Origin: UBA1227 sp045642705
GTDB taxonomy: Bacteria; Bacillota; Clostridia; Oscillospirales; Acutalibacteraceae
Assembly (NCBI GenBank): GCA_045642705.1
Contig: JAZUJK010000006.1
Span: 1-64,000 of the forward strand
Reading direction: 5' to 3'
Length of the DNA stretch: 64,000 nt
Notes under the pieces: generated by a model
Database searches by the model: none
Seen by the model: the letters and a program-made list of their open reading frames with translations, nothing else
What the model was told of the DNA's origin: nothing
Part shown: positions 6,244-14,660 of the stretch, in pieces
Layout: each line of letters opens with the position of its first letter
How positions within the stretch are numbered: the stretch's first letter is position 1
Position numbers and translations under genes: made by a program

Positions 6244-7542
6244 ATGATTTGTGATAATTTATCAGTCTCTGAAAATGGAAGATTGCAGTTCGCTGGACTC
6301 GACTGCGTTGACCTTGCAACTGAATATGGTACGCCGCTTTATCTTATGGATGAAGCGCGTATCCGCGAACGCTGTAGAACATATATAGACGCTGCAAATG
6401 ATGCATTTTCTGGCAATTGCCGTATACTCTATGCATCAAAAGCTGCGTCTTTTAAACGTATATATGAGATTTTAGAGACAGAAGGTATGGGCATTGATGT
6501 TGTATCTCAGGGCGAGATATATACAGCAATGAAAGCGAATTTCCCACTTTCCCGTGCATATTTCCATTCCAATAACAAGACTGACGAGGATATCAAGTTC
6601 GCCATTGAAAATGGCATTGGTTATTTCGTTGTAGATAACGAGGAGGAACTACTCGCTGTCGAGGCAGCAGCACGTCGTGCTGGCATCGTGCAGGACATCT
6701 TGCTCCGACTCACTCCGGGCGTGGACCCGCATACATATGCAGCAATAACAACTGGACTTGTAGATTCTAAATTTGGTCTTGCAATAGAGACAGGACAGGC
6801 AGAGGAGATGACTAAGCTCGCTCTCGCTCTTCCAAATGTAAAACTCTGTGGCTTCCATTGCCACGTTGGTTCTCAGATCTTTGATTCTGAGGTATATCTC
6901 AAGACTTCTACTGTTATGTTGAAGTTTATTGCAGATATGAAGGCAAAGTTTGGATATGTTGCATCACAACTTGATATAGGTGGCGGCTATGGTGTCCGCT
7001 ATACTGAGGCGGACCCAGTTATTGATATCGCCGCCAACATCCATCAAGTTGCTGATCATATGAAGCAATTGGCAGCAGAACTTGATATAGAGATGCCAAT
7101 GGTATGCTTTGAGCCGGGTCGTTCAATTGTAGCTGATGCTGGTATGACACTGTACACAGCAGGAACAATCAAGAAAATTCCTGGTTATAAGACTTATGTA
7201 TCCGTTGATGGTGGTATGACTGACAATGTTCGTTTTGCAGTTTATGGTGCTCCATATACATTTATGGCTGCGTTCCACCTAAACGAGGAAAACAATATGC
7301 ATTGCTCAATTGTTGGCCGTTGCTGTGAGAGCGGAGATATCTTGCAGGAGAATGTTGATTTGCCATCCGGTATCACTCGTGGATGCGTAATTGCATGTCT
7401 TACAACTGGTGCTTATCATTATTCAATGGCATCCAATTATAATCGTCTTCCAAGACCTCCAATTGTAATGATAAATGAGGGTAAGACATATGTTGCTGTA
7501 GAGCGCGAAAGTCTTGAAGATATTACTCATCTTGATGTATAA
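6244..7542 (+). CDS. lysA: Diaminopimelate decarboxylase
   Basis: This 432-residue fold-type III PLP enzyme decarboxylates meso-diaminopimelate to L-lysine. The PLP-binding Lys66 lies in YASKAAS. HCHVGSQ, the Gly-rich DIGGGYG phosphate loop, EPGRS and the C-terminal CCESGD (second-subunit active-site Cys) and YHYSM are all present. The start at ATG 6244 follows AGGGTGA by 5 nt; GTG 6235 lies within that site. It sits between two dapA copies, an uncommon order that keeps synthesis and consumption of diaminopimelate in one transcript. Confidence 0.94.
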   Translation: MICDNLSVSENGRLQFAGLDCVDLATEYGTPLYLMDEARIRERCRTYIDAANDAFSGNCRILYASKAASFKRIYEILETEGMGIDVVSQGEIYTAMKANFPLSRAYFHSNNKTDEDIKFAIENGIGYFVVDNEEELLAVEAAARRAGIVQDILLRLTPGVDPHTYAAITTGLVDSKFGLAIETGQAEEMTKLALALPNVKLCGFHCHVGSQIFDSEVYLKTSTVMLKFIADMKAKFGYVASQLDIGGGYGVRYTEADPVIDIAANIHQVADHMKQLAAELDIEMPMVCFEPGRSIVADAGMTLYTAGTIKKIPGYKTYVSVDGGMTDNVRFAVYGAPYTFMAAFHLNEENNMHCSIVGRCCESGDILQENVDLPSGITRGCVIACLTTGAYHYSMASNYNRLPRPPIVMINEGKTYVAVERESLEDITHLDV

Positions 7543-7584
7543 TATTTTATGATATTTTGCAAATTGTGTTAGGAGGTATGACCT

Positions 7585-8472
7585 ATGAAAAATACAATTT
7601 TTACTGGTGCAGCTTCTGCAATTATCACTCCAATGCATAAGGATGGTTCTGTTGATTTTGAATCATTCGGTCGTCTGATTGATTGGCAGATTGAACATGG
7701 CATTGATGCTATCGTTGCTGTTGGTACAACAGGTGAGAGCGCAACTCTCGCTGATGACGAGCATATGGAGACAGTTAAATATTGCATAGATAGAGTAGCA
7801 GGACGTGTACCTGTAATTGCAGGAACAGGTTCTAATAATACTGACCACGCAATAATGTTTACAAAAGAGGCGTACAAGCTCGGTGCTGATGCAGTGCTAC
7901 TTGTTACACCTTATTACAATAAAACAACTCAGAACGGCCTCTATGAGTCATTTAAGGCCATTGCTGAGTCAGCTCCTATTCCATGTGTGATTTATAATGT
8001 ACCATCACGTACTGGATGTAATTTACAGCCAGCAACAGTTGCAAGACTTGCTGAGATTCCTAATATCGTTGCTGTAAAAGAGGCCTCAGGCAATATCTCA
8101 CAGGTAGCAGAGATTGCTGCACTTTGCGGTGATAAGATTGATATCTATTCTGGCAATGATGATCAGATAGTTCCAATTCTCTCACTCGGTGGCAAGGGTG
8201 TTATTTCTGTACTCGCAGATATCTGCCCTCAGGAGACACATGATATGTGCCAGGCATATTTCGATGGAGATATAGATAAGGCACGTGAGCTGCAACTCAA
8301 GTATCTTCCACTTGTTGATGCACTTTTCTGTGAGGTAAATCCTATCCCTATTAAGGCTGCTTGCGCTGCTATGGGATTCTGTGAAAATGTTGTTCGTCTT
8401 CCTCTTGTTAAAATGGAAGCAGAACATGAAGAAAATCTACTTAAAATCATGCGTGATTTAAAACTTATTTAA
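7585..8472 (+). CDS. dapA: 4-hydroxy-tetrahydrodipicolinate synthase, copy 2
   Basis: This 295-residue paralogue of the copy at 5336 has the same active-site set: TTGES loop, YNVPSRTG and Schiff-base Lys165 in KEASG. It differs mainly in the N-terminal 80 residues and the last 60. A strong AGGAGGT lies 7 nt before the ATG. DHDPS enzymes differ in lysine feedback, so two copies may give one sensitive and one resistant enzyme; this is an inference. The recent-looking similarity over the central part could also reflect gene conversion. Confidence 0.93.
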   Translation: MKNTIFTGAASAIITPMHKDGSVDFESFGRLIDWQIEHGIDAIVAVGTTGESATLADDEHMETVKYCIDRVAGRVPVIAGTGSNNTDHAIMFTKEAYKLGADAVLLVTPYYNKTTQNGLYESFKAIAESAPIPCVIYNVPSRTGCNLQPATVARLAEIPNIVAVKEASGNISQVAEIAALCGDKIDIYSGNDDQIVPILSLGGKGVISVLADICPQETHDMCQAYFDGDIDKARELQLKYLPLVDALFCEVNPIPIKAACAAMGFCENVVRLPLVKMEAEHEENLLKIMRDLKLI

Positions 8473-8481
8473 GGTGAATTT

Positions 8482-9228
8482 ATGAGAGTATTATTAGTTG
8501 GCATGTGCGGCCATATGGGCCAGCATGTTGTATCAGCAATCAATAGTGGAAAGTATGACGCTGATTTGGTTGCTGGCGTAGACCCAATGGCATTTGAAAA
8601 TACATTGGTACCATGCGCTACATCTTTCCAAGATGCCAATGCTGATGTTGATATTATTATTGATTTCTCACATCATGCTTTGACTTTTGATATGGTAAAT
8701 TTTGCTATCGCAAATAATTTACCACTTGTTATTGCAACAACAGGTCAGACAGAGGATGAGCTCCAGGCAATTAAGACTGCAGCTGAGAAGGTTCCAGTTT
8801 TCTATGCCGGAAATTATTCTATCGGTATTGCGCTTCTCTGTGAGATGGCGAAGTCTGTTGCAAGCACTTTCCCTGATGCCAATATCGAAATCGTTGAGAC
8901 ACATCACAACAGAAAGATTGATGCACCATCAGGAACTGCTCTCATGCTTGCAAATGCAATTCGTGAGGCAAGACCAAGTGCAACAACTGTTGTAGGTAGA
9001 AGTGGACAGGCTAAGCGCACAGACGAAGAGATTGGTATCCATTCAATTAGACTTGGTGATATCGTTGGTATTCACGAAGTAATTGTTGGTACTGGCTCAG
9101 AGACTATTACACTAAAGCATGAGGCGCATACACGCGCTCTCTTTGCCGAGGGTGCAATGGTTGCGGCTGGGTTCCTTATGAAGCAGGAACCAGGCCTCTA
9201 TGGCATGAAAGATATGGTTAAATTTTAA
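8482..9228 (+). CDS. dapB: 4-hydroxy-tetrahydrodipicolinate reductase
   Basis: This 248-residue NAD(P)H-dependent reductase makes tetrahydrodipicolinate. The N-terminal Rossmann motif is slightly unusual (VGMCGHMGQHV, residues 6-16). ATTGQ, the ETHHNRKIDAPSGTA active-site block (about residues 135-150) and the C-terminal GSET region are typical of DapB. The ATG follows AAGGTGA and lies 9 nt after dapA. Its product feeds directly into the ddh enzyme encoded next. Confidence 0.94.
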   Translation: MRVLLVGMCGHMGQHVVSAINSGKYDADLVAGVDPMAFENTLVPCATSFQDANADVDIIIDFSHHALTFDMVNFAIANNLPLVIATTGQTEDELQAIKTAAEKVPVFYAGNYSIGIALLCEMAKSVASTFPDANIEIVETHHNRKIDAPSGTALMLANAIREARPSATTVVGRSGQAKRTDEEIGIHSIRLGDIVGIHEVIVGTGSETITLKHEAHTRALFAEGAMVAAGFLMKQEPGLYGMKDMVKF

Positions 9229-9238
9229 GGCGGAATAT

Positions 9239-10216
9239 ATGAAACTTGGTATATATGGTTATGGCAACCTCGGCCGCGGAGTCGAGAGCGCTGTATTGCA
9301 GAATGCTGATGCTGAGCTTGTCGCTATTTTTACAAGACGCGACCCAAGCTCTATTACATCACTTACAGGTGTGCCTGTAATCTCTGCAGATGAAATTTTA
9401 AATTATAAAGATAAGATTGATGTACTAATAATTTGTGGCGGTTCAGCAACTGATTTGCCTAAACTGACACCGGTGCTTGCACGTGATTTTAATGTAATTG
9501 ATAGCTTTGATACACATGCTAATATCCCAGAGCACTATGATGATGTAAATGCTGCAGCAGAGGAGAGCGGACATATGGCTCTTATTTCTGCAGGCTGGGA
9601 TCCAGGACTCTTTTCAATCAATCGTGTGTATGCTTCCTCAATTTTGCCTGAGGGCGAGAATTACACATTCTGGGGCCGTGGTGTTAGCCAAGGTCATTCA
9701 GATGCAATACGCCGCATTCCAGGCGTTCTAGACGCACGTCAGTATACTGTTCCTGTTCCTGAGGCACTTGAACGTGTTAGAAATGGTGAAAATCCTGTTC
9801 TTACTACACGCGAGAAACATACACGTGAGTGCTATGTTGTAGTGGAAGAAGGCGCTGATAAGGCAGCAATAGAAGAGGCAATCAAGACAATGCCAAATTA
9901 TTTCGCTGACTATGATACAACAGTAAACTTCATCTCTATGGACGAGTTGAAGCGCGACCATATGGGTATCCCACATGGCGGCTCTGTAATTAGAACTGGT
10001 GTTACAGGATTAAGTAAGGATAATAAGCATGTAATTGAATACAGCTTACAACTTGATTCCAATCCAGAATTTACATCAAGCGCACTTGTAGCTTTTGCAA
10101 GAGCAATTGATAGGAGAGCCAAGAAGGGCGACAAGGGCTGTATAACAGTTCTTGATATCGCACCAGCTGAACTCTCACCACTTACAGGCGCAGAACTTCG
10201 CCACGATATGTTATAA
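9239..10216 (+). CDS. ddh: meso-Diaminopimelate D-dehydrogenase
   Basis: This 325-residue NADPH-dependent enzyme converts tetrahydrodipicolinate and ammonia directly to meso-diaminopimelate. It has an N-terminal Rossmann fold (GIYGYGNLGRGVESA, residues 3-17), the DSFDTH and AGWDPGLFS segments and the GRGVSQGHSDAIRRIPGV block typical of Ddh. With it, the operon can make cell-wall DAP in one step after DapB, without dapD/E/F or dapL. It is the last gene of the operon and is closed by a bidirectional terminator. Confidence 0.95.
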   Translation: MKLGIYGYGNLGRGVESAVLQNADAELVAIFTRRDPSSITSLTGVPVISADEILNYKDKIDVLIICGGSATDLPKLTPVLARDFNVIDSFDTHANIPEHYDDVNAAAEESGHMALISAGWDPGLFSINRVYASSILPEGENYTFWGRGVSQGHSDAIRRIPGVLDARQYTVPVPEALERVRNGENPVLTTREKHTRECYVVVEEGADKAAIEEAIKTMPNYFADYDTTVNFISMDELKRDHMGIPHGGSVIRTGVTGLSKDNKHVIEYSLQLDSNPEFTSSALVAFARAIDRRAKKGDKGCITVLDIAPAELSPLTGAELRHDML

Positions 10217-10221
10217 AAAAA

Positions 10222-10251
10222 GAGCAGATGCAATTTGCATCTGCTCAAATT
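10222..10251. terminator. Bidirectional terminator between ddh and the minus-strand gene
   Basis: A perfect inverted repeat GAGCAGATGCAA/TTGCATCTGCTC has an A-run on its left and AAATTTT on its right, so it can end both converging transcripts. Confidence 0.9.
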
Positions 10252-10259
10252 TTATGTCT

Positions 10260-10751
10260 TTATCTATGAACTTTGTAGCTGTTTGAATAAATCTGTAGAA
10301 TTTCTTTATAGATAAGAATTTCTTTTTCATTATCAGGCTGTCCTGCGATAAGCTGCTGAACTACATCTTCATCAGTATAGTGGATGTAGAATGTACGAGA
10401 GAGGTGCTTCATCTTGAGCTCCTTGTCGCCATACTTCCAAACAGTCTTCTTATATTCTTTCTTGAGACGGCCGAAAGCCTTGTAAGGGTGCTTAAATACA
10501 ACATTTCCATCCTTGTTAACACCAAGTTCAAGCTTATTTGCTTTCTTGGAATTTGCAAGGGCATCAAGAGTCTCTTGAGAAACTACATTTGATGCAGGGT
10601 TGTAATCTGTAACTGCTTTATAAGATCTAGGCACATCGTAATATGGACGAAGTACACCGATGAATAAGTATAGTAGTAGAGCGAAAATAGCGATGCCGAT
10701 TACAAGTGCAGAGATAATTCCGATTTTCGCAAACTTTAGAGCTTTTTTCAT
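10260..10751 (-). CDS. Small membrane-anchored protein of unknown function
   Basis: This 163-residue protein has one hydrophobic segment (about residues 10-35) after a short basic N-terminus, so most of it should lie outside the cell. The exposed part is rich in Lys and Tyr, with repeats of basic patches (GRLKKEYKKTVWKYGDKELKMK). No family is recognised. The ATG at 10751 has GAGGAGG 7 nt upstream. It is a single-gene unit, convergent with ddh and divergent from the dipeptidase gene. Confidence 0.75.
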   Translation of the reverse strand: MKKALKFAKIGIISALVIGIAIFALLLYLFIGVLRPYYDVPRSYKAVTDYNPASNVVSQETLDALANSKKANKLELGVNKDGNVVFKHPYKAFGRLKKEYKKTVWKYGDKELKMKHLSRTFYIHYTDEDVVQQLIAGQPDNEKEILIYKEILQIYSNSYKVHR

Positions 10752-10861
10752 TTTAGGCCCTCCTCAAAATTACTAAAAGATATTTTATCATAATTAGGGT
10801 GTGAAATAAAGGCAAAATTTGATATAATAACACAAGATTTTGTTTTTAGGAGAGAGATATT

Positions 10862-12313
10862 GTGCTTCAATTAGTACTAAAATATTTTGAGGAAATTGCA
10901 GAGATTCCTCATGGCTCTGGAAATACAAAGAAAATTAGTGAGTACTGTGTGAATTTTGCTAAATCACACGGTCTTGATTTTTATACAGATGAACTTGGCA
11001 ATGTAATCATTTATGTACCTGGTACAGAGGGCTATCAGGATCATCCTGGTGTGATTTTGCAAGGCCATCTTGATATGGTATGTGACAAGGATTTAGATGT
11101 TGAATTTGATTTTACTAAGGATCCTCTAAAACTTCAATATAACGACAGTTTCCTCAGCGCCACGGGCACGACGCTTGGCGGTGATGACGGAATCGCAATT
11201 GCGATGTGTCTTGCAATTGTTGAGGCAGGCGTGCCTCATCCGCCACTTGAGGTTGTATTCACAGTCGATGAAGAGACAGGTATGTATGGTGCGAACGGCA
11301 TAGATGCGTCGCAGATACATTACCGTCGTCTCATCAATATCGACTCAGAGGAGGAGGGTGTCATCACCGCAGGATGCGCCGGTGGCGCTCGCCTTACGTT
11401 AACCGTCCCTATGACGCCAGAACTAATTCCTGATGAAGGCGATGACGATGACTGCTACCGCATCACCGTATCCGGCCTTATCGGCGGCCATTCTGGCGCA
11501 GATATAGATAAGGGACGCCTCAACTCCAACGTTGTTATGGGAGATTTCTTAAAATATTTAATCTCTCATGAATATGGTATCCGCATGATATCAATAGAGG
11601 GCGGAGACAAGGACAATGTCATTCCAAATAGGACAGTTGCAAGTCTCTTTGCATTCCCAGATATCTGCCCTGCGGTTCAGGAATTCTTGGCTGATTATCA
11701 ATGCTCAAATGAGCCTGATATATGCATCTCCGTTGACAAGATTTCTGCCCCTAATTCTCTTACTGATGAAGAGACAGGTGAGACACTTGTTGCGATGTAT
11801 AGCAAGGACAATACAGACAGAATTTTGGAACTCCTCGGCAGCGTGCCAAACGGCATAACTGCGATGAGTAAGGACATTGAAGGCCTTGTTGAAACATCAC
11901 TGAATTTTGCATCAATTCGTACAACTTTGGACAGTATCAAGCTCAAATTTCTCATAAGATCAAGTGTTGATTTTGAGAAAAAAGTACTGATTGCCAAGCT
12001 CCAAAATATCGCAGAAAACTTTAGGGGAGAAACAGAAGTTGATGGCGAATATGCAGCATGGGAATATAACTCAGATTCACCACTTCGTGATAAATTTGTC
12101 TCAGTTTATGAGAATATTAATGGTGAAAAACCAGTTGTAAATGTTATACATGCTGGTCTTGAATGTGGTATTTTGGCTGATAAACTAAGTGGCCTTGATG
12201 CCATCTCAATTGGACCAAATATAATCGATATTCATACACCTAGGGAGCGACTTGATATCGCCTCAACTGAACGCACAATTTCACTTCTTACACAAGTACT
12301 CGAGGAACTTTAA
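10862..12313 (+). CDS. pepD: PepD-type aminoacyl-histidine dipeptidase (M20)
   Basis: This 483-residue cytosolic zinc dipeptidase of the M20 family (beta-Ala-His/Xaa-His dipeptidase) cleaves dipeptides to amino acids. Seen in order are GHLDMVCDK (residues 68-76, metal His/Asp), GGDDGIA, DEETGM (catalytic Glu), NIDSEEEG, GHSGADI in the lid domain and HAGLECG near the C-terminus. The length fits the PepD branch. The start is a GTG at 10862 after AGGAGAGAG; a TATAAT box lies at 10823-10828. It overlaps the stop/start of the EamA transporter gene by one base. Confidence 0.88.
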   Translation: MLQLVLKYFEEIAEIPHGSGNTKKISEYCVNFAKSHGLDFYTDELGNVIIYVPGTEGYQDHPGVILQGHLDMVCDKDLDVEFDFTKDPLKLQYNDSFLSATGTTLGGDDGIAIAMCLAIVEAGVPHPPLEVVFTVDEETGMYGANGIDASQIHYRRLINIDSEEEGVITAGCAGGARLTLTVPMTPELIPDEGDDDDCYRITVSGLIGGHSGADIDKGRLNSNVVMGDFLKYLISHEYGIRMISIEGGDKDNVIPNRTVASLFAFPDICPAVQEFLADYQCSNEPDICISVDKISAPNSLTDEETGETLVAMYSKDNTDRILELLGSVPNGITAMSKDIEGLVETSLNFASIRTTLDSIKLKFLIRSSVDFEKKVLIAKLQNIAENFRGETEVDGEYAAWEYNSDSPLRDKFVSVYENINGEKPVVNVIHAGLECGILADKLSGLDAISIGPNIIDIHTPRERLDIASTERTISLLTQVLEEL

Positions 12314-13218
12314 TGGAAACTCTTAAACCGAAAAACAACAGATTGATAAGCCATGGAATGGCTTTCTTTACAATCTTCATATGGGCTCTTACATTCCTGT
12401 GCACCAAGGGCTTGCAAGAGAGTTTTACCAATCTTGAAATTCTCTTATTTAGGTATTCTCTTGCATATATTGTTGTTTGGATGATCTATCCTAAGAAACC
12501 AGTTTTCTATGGCTGGAAAATAGAGAGTCTTATCATAATCGCTTCAATTTGTGGCACTTCATTCTACCAATATATGGAGAATGTAAGTGTGCTTTATACG
12601 ACGCCAGCTAGCGTATCTTTCATCACTGCCATGGCGCCACTTTTCACGGCACTTTTTTCGAGAATCATTCTAAAAACCAAGCTGGAAGCCAAGACGATAA
12701 TCGGTATGATTATCTCAATTATCGGCGTTGGTTTTATATCTTTTGGTGACTCAAAAGTTATTGAGACAGGCCTTGTTGGAGACATGATTATTCTTGGAAT
12801 AATTTGGCTCTGGGCAATCTATACAATACTCGTAAAAATCCTATCACAACGTGGATATAGGGGATATATGATAACCCGTAAATTGTTCTTCTATTCACTG
12901 GTTGAAATGTTTATACCAGTACTCTTTACGGTCGATGTTAAAATGTCGGATTTCACTGTGCCTAATATCCTCGGACTTGCATTCCTCGGCGTTTTCGCAT
13001 CAGCTATTTGCTTCTATACATGGAACACATCAGTCGAGAGACTTGGTCCTGTTACAACGAGCAAATATCTCTTCATAATGCCTATAATAACACTTCTTGC
13101 ACAGATGGCACTCAAGATGGCGGGCTTTTCATATGTTGCGCTCATCGGTATGTGTCTCATCTTGCTCGGACTATTTATCTCAGAGAAAAATAGTGGCGAA
13201 GAAGCAACAAAAGATTGA
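12313..13218 (+). CDS. EamA (DMT superfamily) transporter
   Basis: This 301-residue membrane protein has ten hydrophobic segments in two EamA repeats (first about residues 12-145, second 155-292), typical of drug/metabolite transporters that export amino acids or other small metabolites. The start codon overlaps the pepD stop (TAATG), so translation is coupled. A role in exporting excess amino acids released by the dipeptidase is plausible but inferred only from this pairing. No transcription terminator is visible after it; the next promoter overlaps its stop codon. Confidence 0.87.
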   Translation: METLKPKNNRLISHGMAFFTIFIWALTFLCTKGLQESFTNLEILLFRYSLAYIVVWMIYPKKPVFYGWKIESLIIIASICGTSFYQYMENVSVLYTTPASVSFITAMAPLFTALFSRIILKTKLEAKTIIGMIISIIGVGFISFGDSKVIETGLVGDMIILGIIWLWAIYTILVKILSQRGYRGYMITRKLFFYSLVEMFIPVLFTVDVKMSDFTVPNILGLAFLGVFASAICFYTWNTSVERLGPVTTSKYLFIMPIITLLAQMALKMAGFSYVALIGMCLILLGLFISEKNSGEEATKD

Positions 13219-13242
13219 CATTTATTATATTAAATATATAAT
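13215..13242 (+). promoter_or_regulatory. Promoter of the LeuA-like/TIM-ligase unit
   Basis: TTGACA (13215-13220) and TATAAT (13237-13242) match consensus with a 16-bp spacer. The promoter overlaps the end of the EamA gene and gives the two downstream genes their own strong transcription start. Confidence 0.8.
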
Positions 13243-13277
13243 TTTTTATTATAAATTTATAAGAGCGGTGTTTTATT

Positions 13278-14657
13278 ATGAGAAAAATTAATTTCACAGA
13301 TGTAACAATCAAAACAACTGAACATCTGACCTTTAAAGAGAAGGTTGAGATGGCTAAGATAATGGATAAGCTAAACTATGGCTCCGTTGACTTGGCTGAA
13401 ATTTCTAATGTTCAGACTGATACTCTACTAATTAAAACTCTCGCTCTAGCACTAAAAGAATGTCGAATTGCTGTACCAGTTGGTATGGATGCTAAGAATA
13501 TTGCTCCTATCTGGGAGGCACTTAAAAATGCTAAGAAACCTATTCTCAAGGTTTCACTTCCAACTAGCATAGTTCAGATGGAATATGTATGTCACAAGAA
13601 ACCTCAGAAGGTTCTTGAACTCATCACTGCGCTCATATCTGAATGTAAGAAATATTGCAAAGATGTTGAGTTCGAAGCAGAGGATGCAACGCGTGCAGAA
13701 TACGATTTCCTCGTATCTGCTATCAATAATGCGCTTGCAGCTGGTGCCAACAAGATTACAATTTGTGATACAGCAGGCACAACTTTGCCAAATGAATTTG
13801 GCGAATTTATCGCAAAGCTCGTTGCTGATATTCCAGAACTTACCAAGAATCATTTGACAGTTTATGTTGACAACGAACTCAATATGGCCAATGCAACTGC
13901 ATTCGCAGCAGTTCTTGCCGGCGCAACTGAAATCAAGACTTCTAATAAGAATATTGTTGACGCTATCAATGTTATAGAGAAGCGCGGCGCAGACCTTGGT
14001 ATTATGACATCTATCCGCAAGACTGAACTCTCACGCGGTGTGTCTCAGATGGTTTGGGCTCCAGCAGTTTCAGATCCTACTGTACGTGAGAAGAGCGAGA
14101 GCATTGATGCTCCTAAACTCTCACTTACTGCTGATGATGATATTGAAACAGTTATCAAGGCTGCATCATCAATTGGATATGACCTCACAGCAGAGGACCA
14201 GGCCAAGGTATATGAGGCATTTGGTCGTGTAGCATCTAAGAAGGGTGCTATCGGAACCAAGGAACTCGAAGTAATTATTGCAACAACAGCTCTCGCTGTA
14301 CCAAACAGCTATGAACTCGAGAGTTATGTTATAAACAGTGGTAATATCATCACTTGTACTGCATCAATCAAGCTCAAGAAGGACGATGAGATCCTATCTA
14401 ATGTTGCTATTGGTGACGGCCCAATTGATGCTGCTTTCACAGCAATTGAGCAGATAATTGGCCACAAATTTGAACTTGATGATTTCCAGATTAATACTGT
14501 AACAGAGGGACGTGAGTCCATGGGTCAGGCACTCGTAAAACTTCGTGCTGACAATGGAAAGCTCTACTCTGGAAATGGTATTTCAACAGATATTATTGGC
14601 GCATCTATCCGTGCCTATGTAAATGCAATCAATAAGATTGTCTATGAGGAGGCATAA
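13278..14657 (+). CDS. LeuA-like protein lacking catalytic motifs (2-isopropylmalate synthase superfamily)
   Basis: This 459-residue protein is built like 2-isopropylmalate/homocitrate synthase. A TIM barrel covers about residues 1-260 (conserved DATRAEYDFLVSA and ICDTAGTTLPNEF) and a LeuA-type regulatory domain about residues 340-455 (GDGPIDAAFTAIEQI, NTVTEGRESMGQ, STDIIGASIRAY). The catalytic parts are gone. The N-terminal TLRDGEQ motif reads TIKTTEH at residues 10-16, the metal-binding HxHND reads VYVDNE near residue 195, and the GERxGN element reads SNKNIVDA. It is therefore probably not a normal acyltransferase and could be a regulator, a scaffold or an enzyme with new chemistry. A 3-nt gap separates it from the ligase fusion downstream. 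Confidence 0.85.
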   Translation: MRKINFTDVTIKTTEHLTFKEKVEMAKIMDKLNYGSVDLAEISNVQTDTLLIKTLALALKECRIAVPVGMDAKNIAPIWEALKNAKKPILKVSLPTSIVQMEYVCHKKPQKVLELITALISECKKYCKDVEFEAEDATRAEYDFLVSAINNALAAGANKITICDTAGTTLPNEFGEFIAKLVADIPELTKNHLTVYVDNELNMANATAFAAVLAGATEIKTSNKNIVDAINVIEKRGADLGIMTSIRKTELSRGVSQMVWAPAVSDPTVREKSESIDAPKLSLTADDDIETVIKAASSIGYDLTAEDQAKVYEAFGRVASKKGAIGTKELEVIIATTALAVPNSYELESYVINSGNIITCTASIKLKKDDEILSNVAIGDGPIDAAFTAIEQIIGHKFELDDFQINTVTEGRESMGQALVKLRADNGKLYSGNGISTDIIGASIRAYVNAINKIVYEEA

Positions 14658-14660
14658 ACT

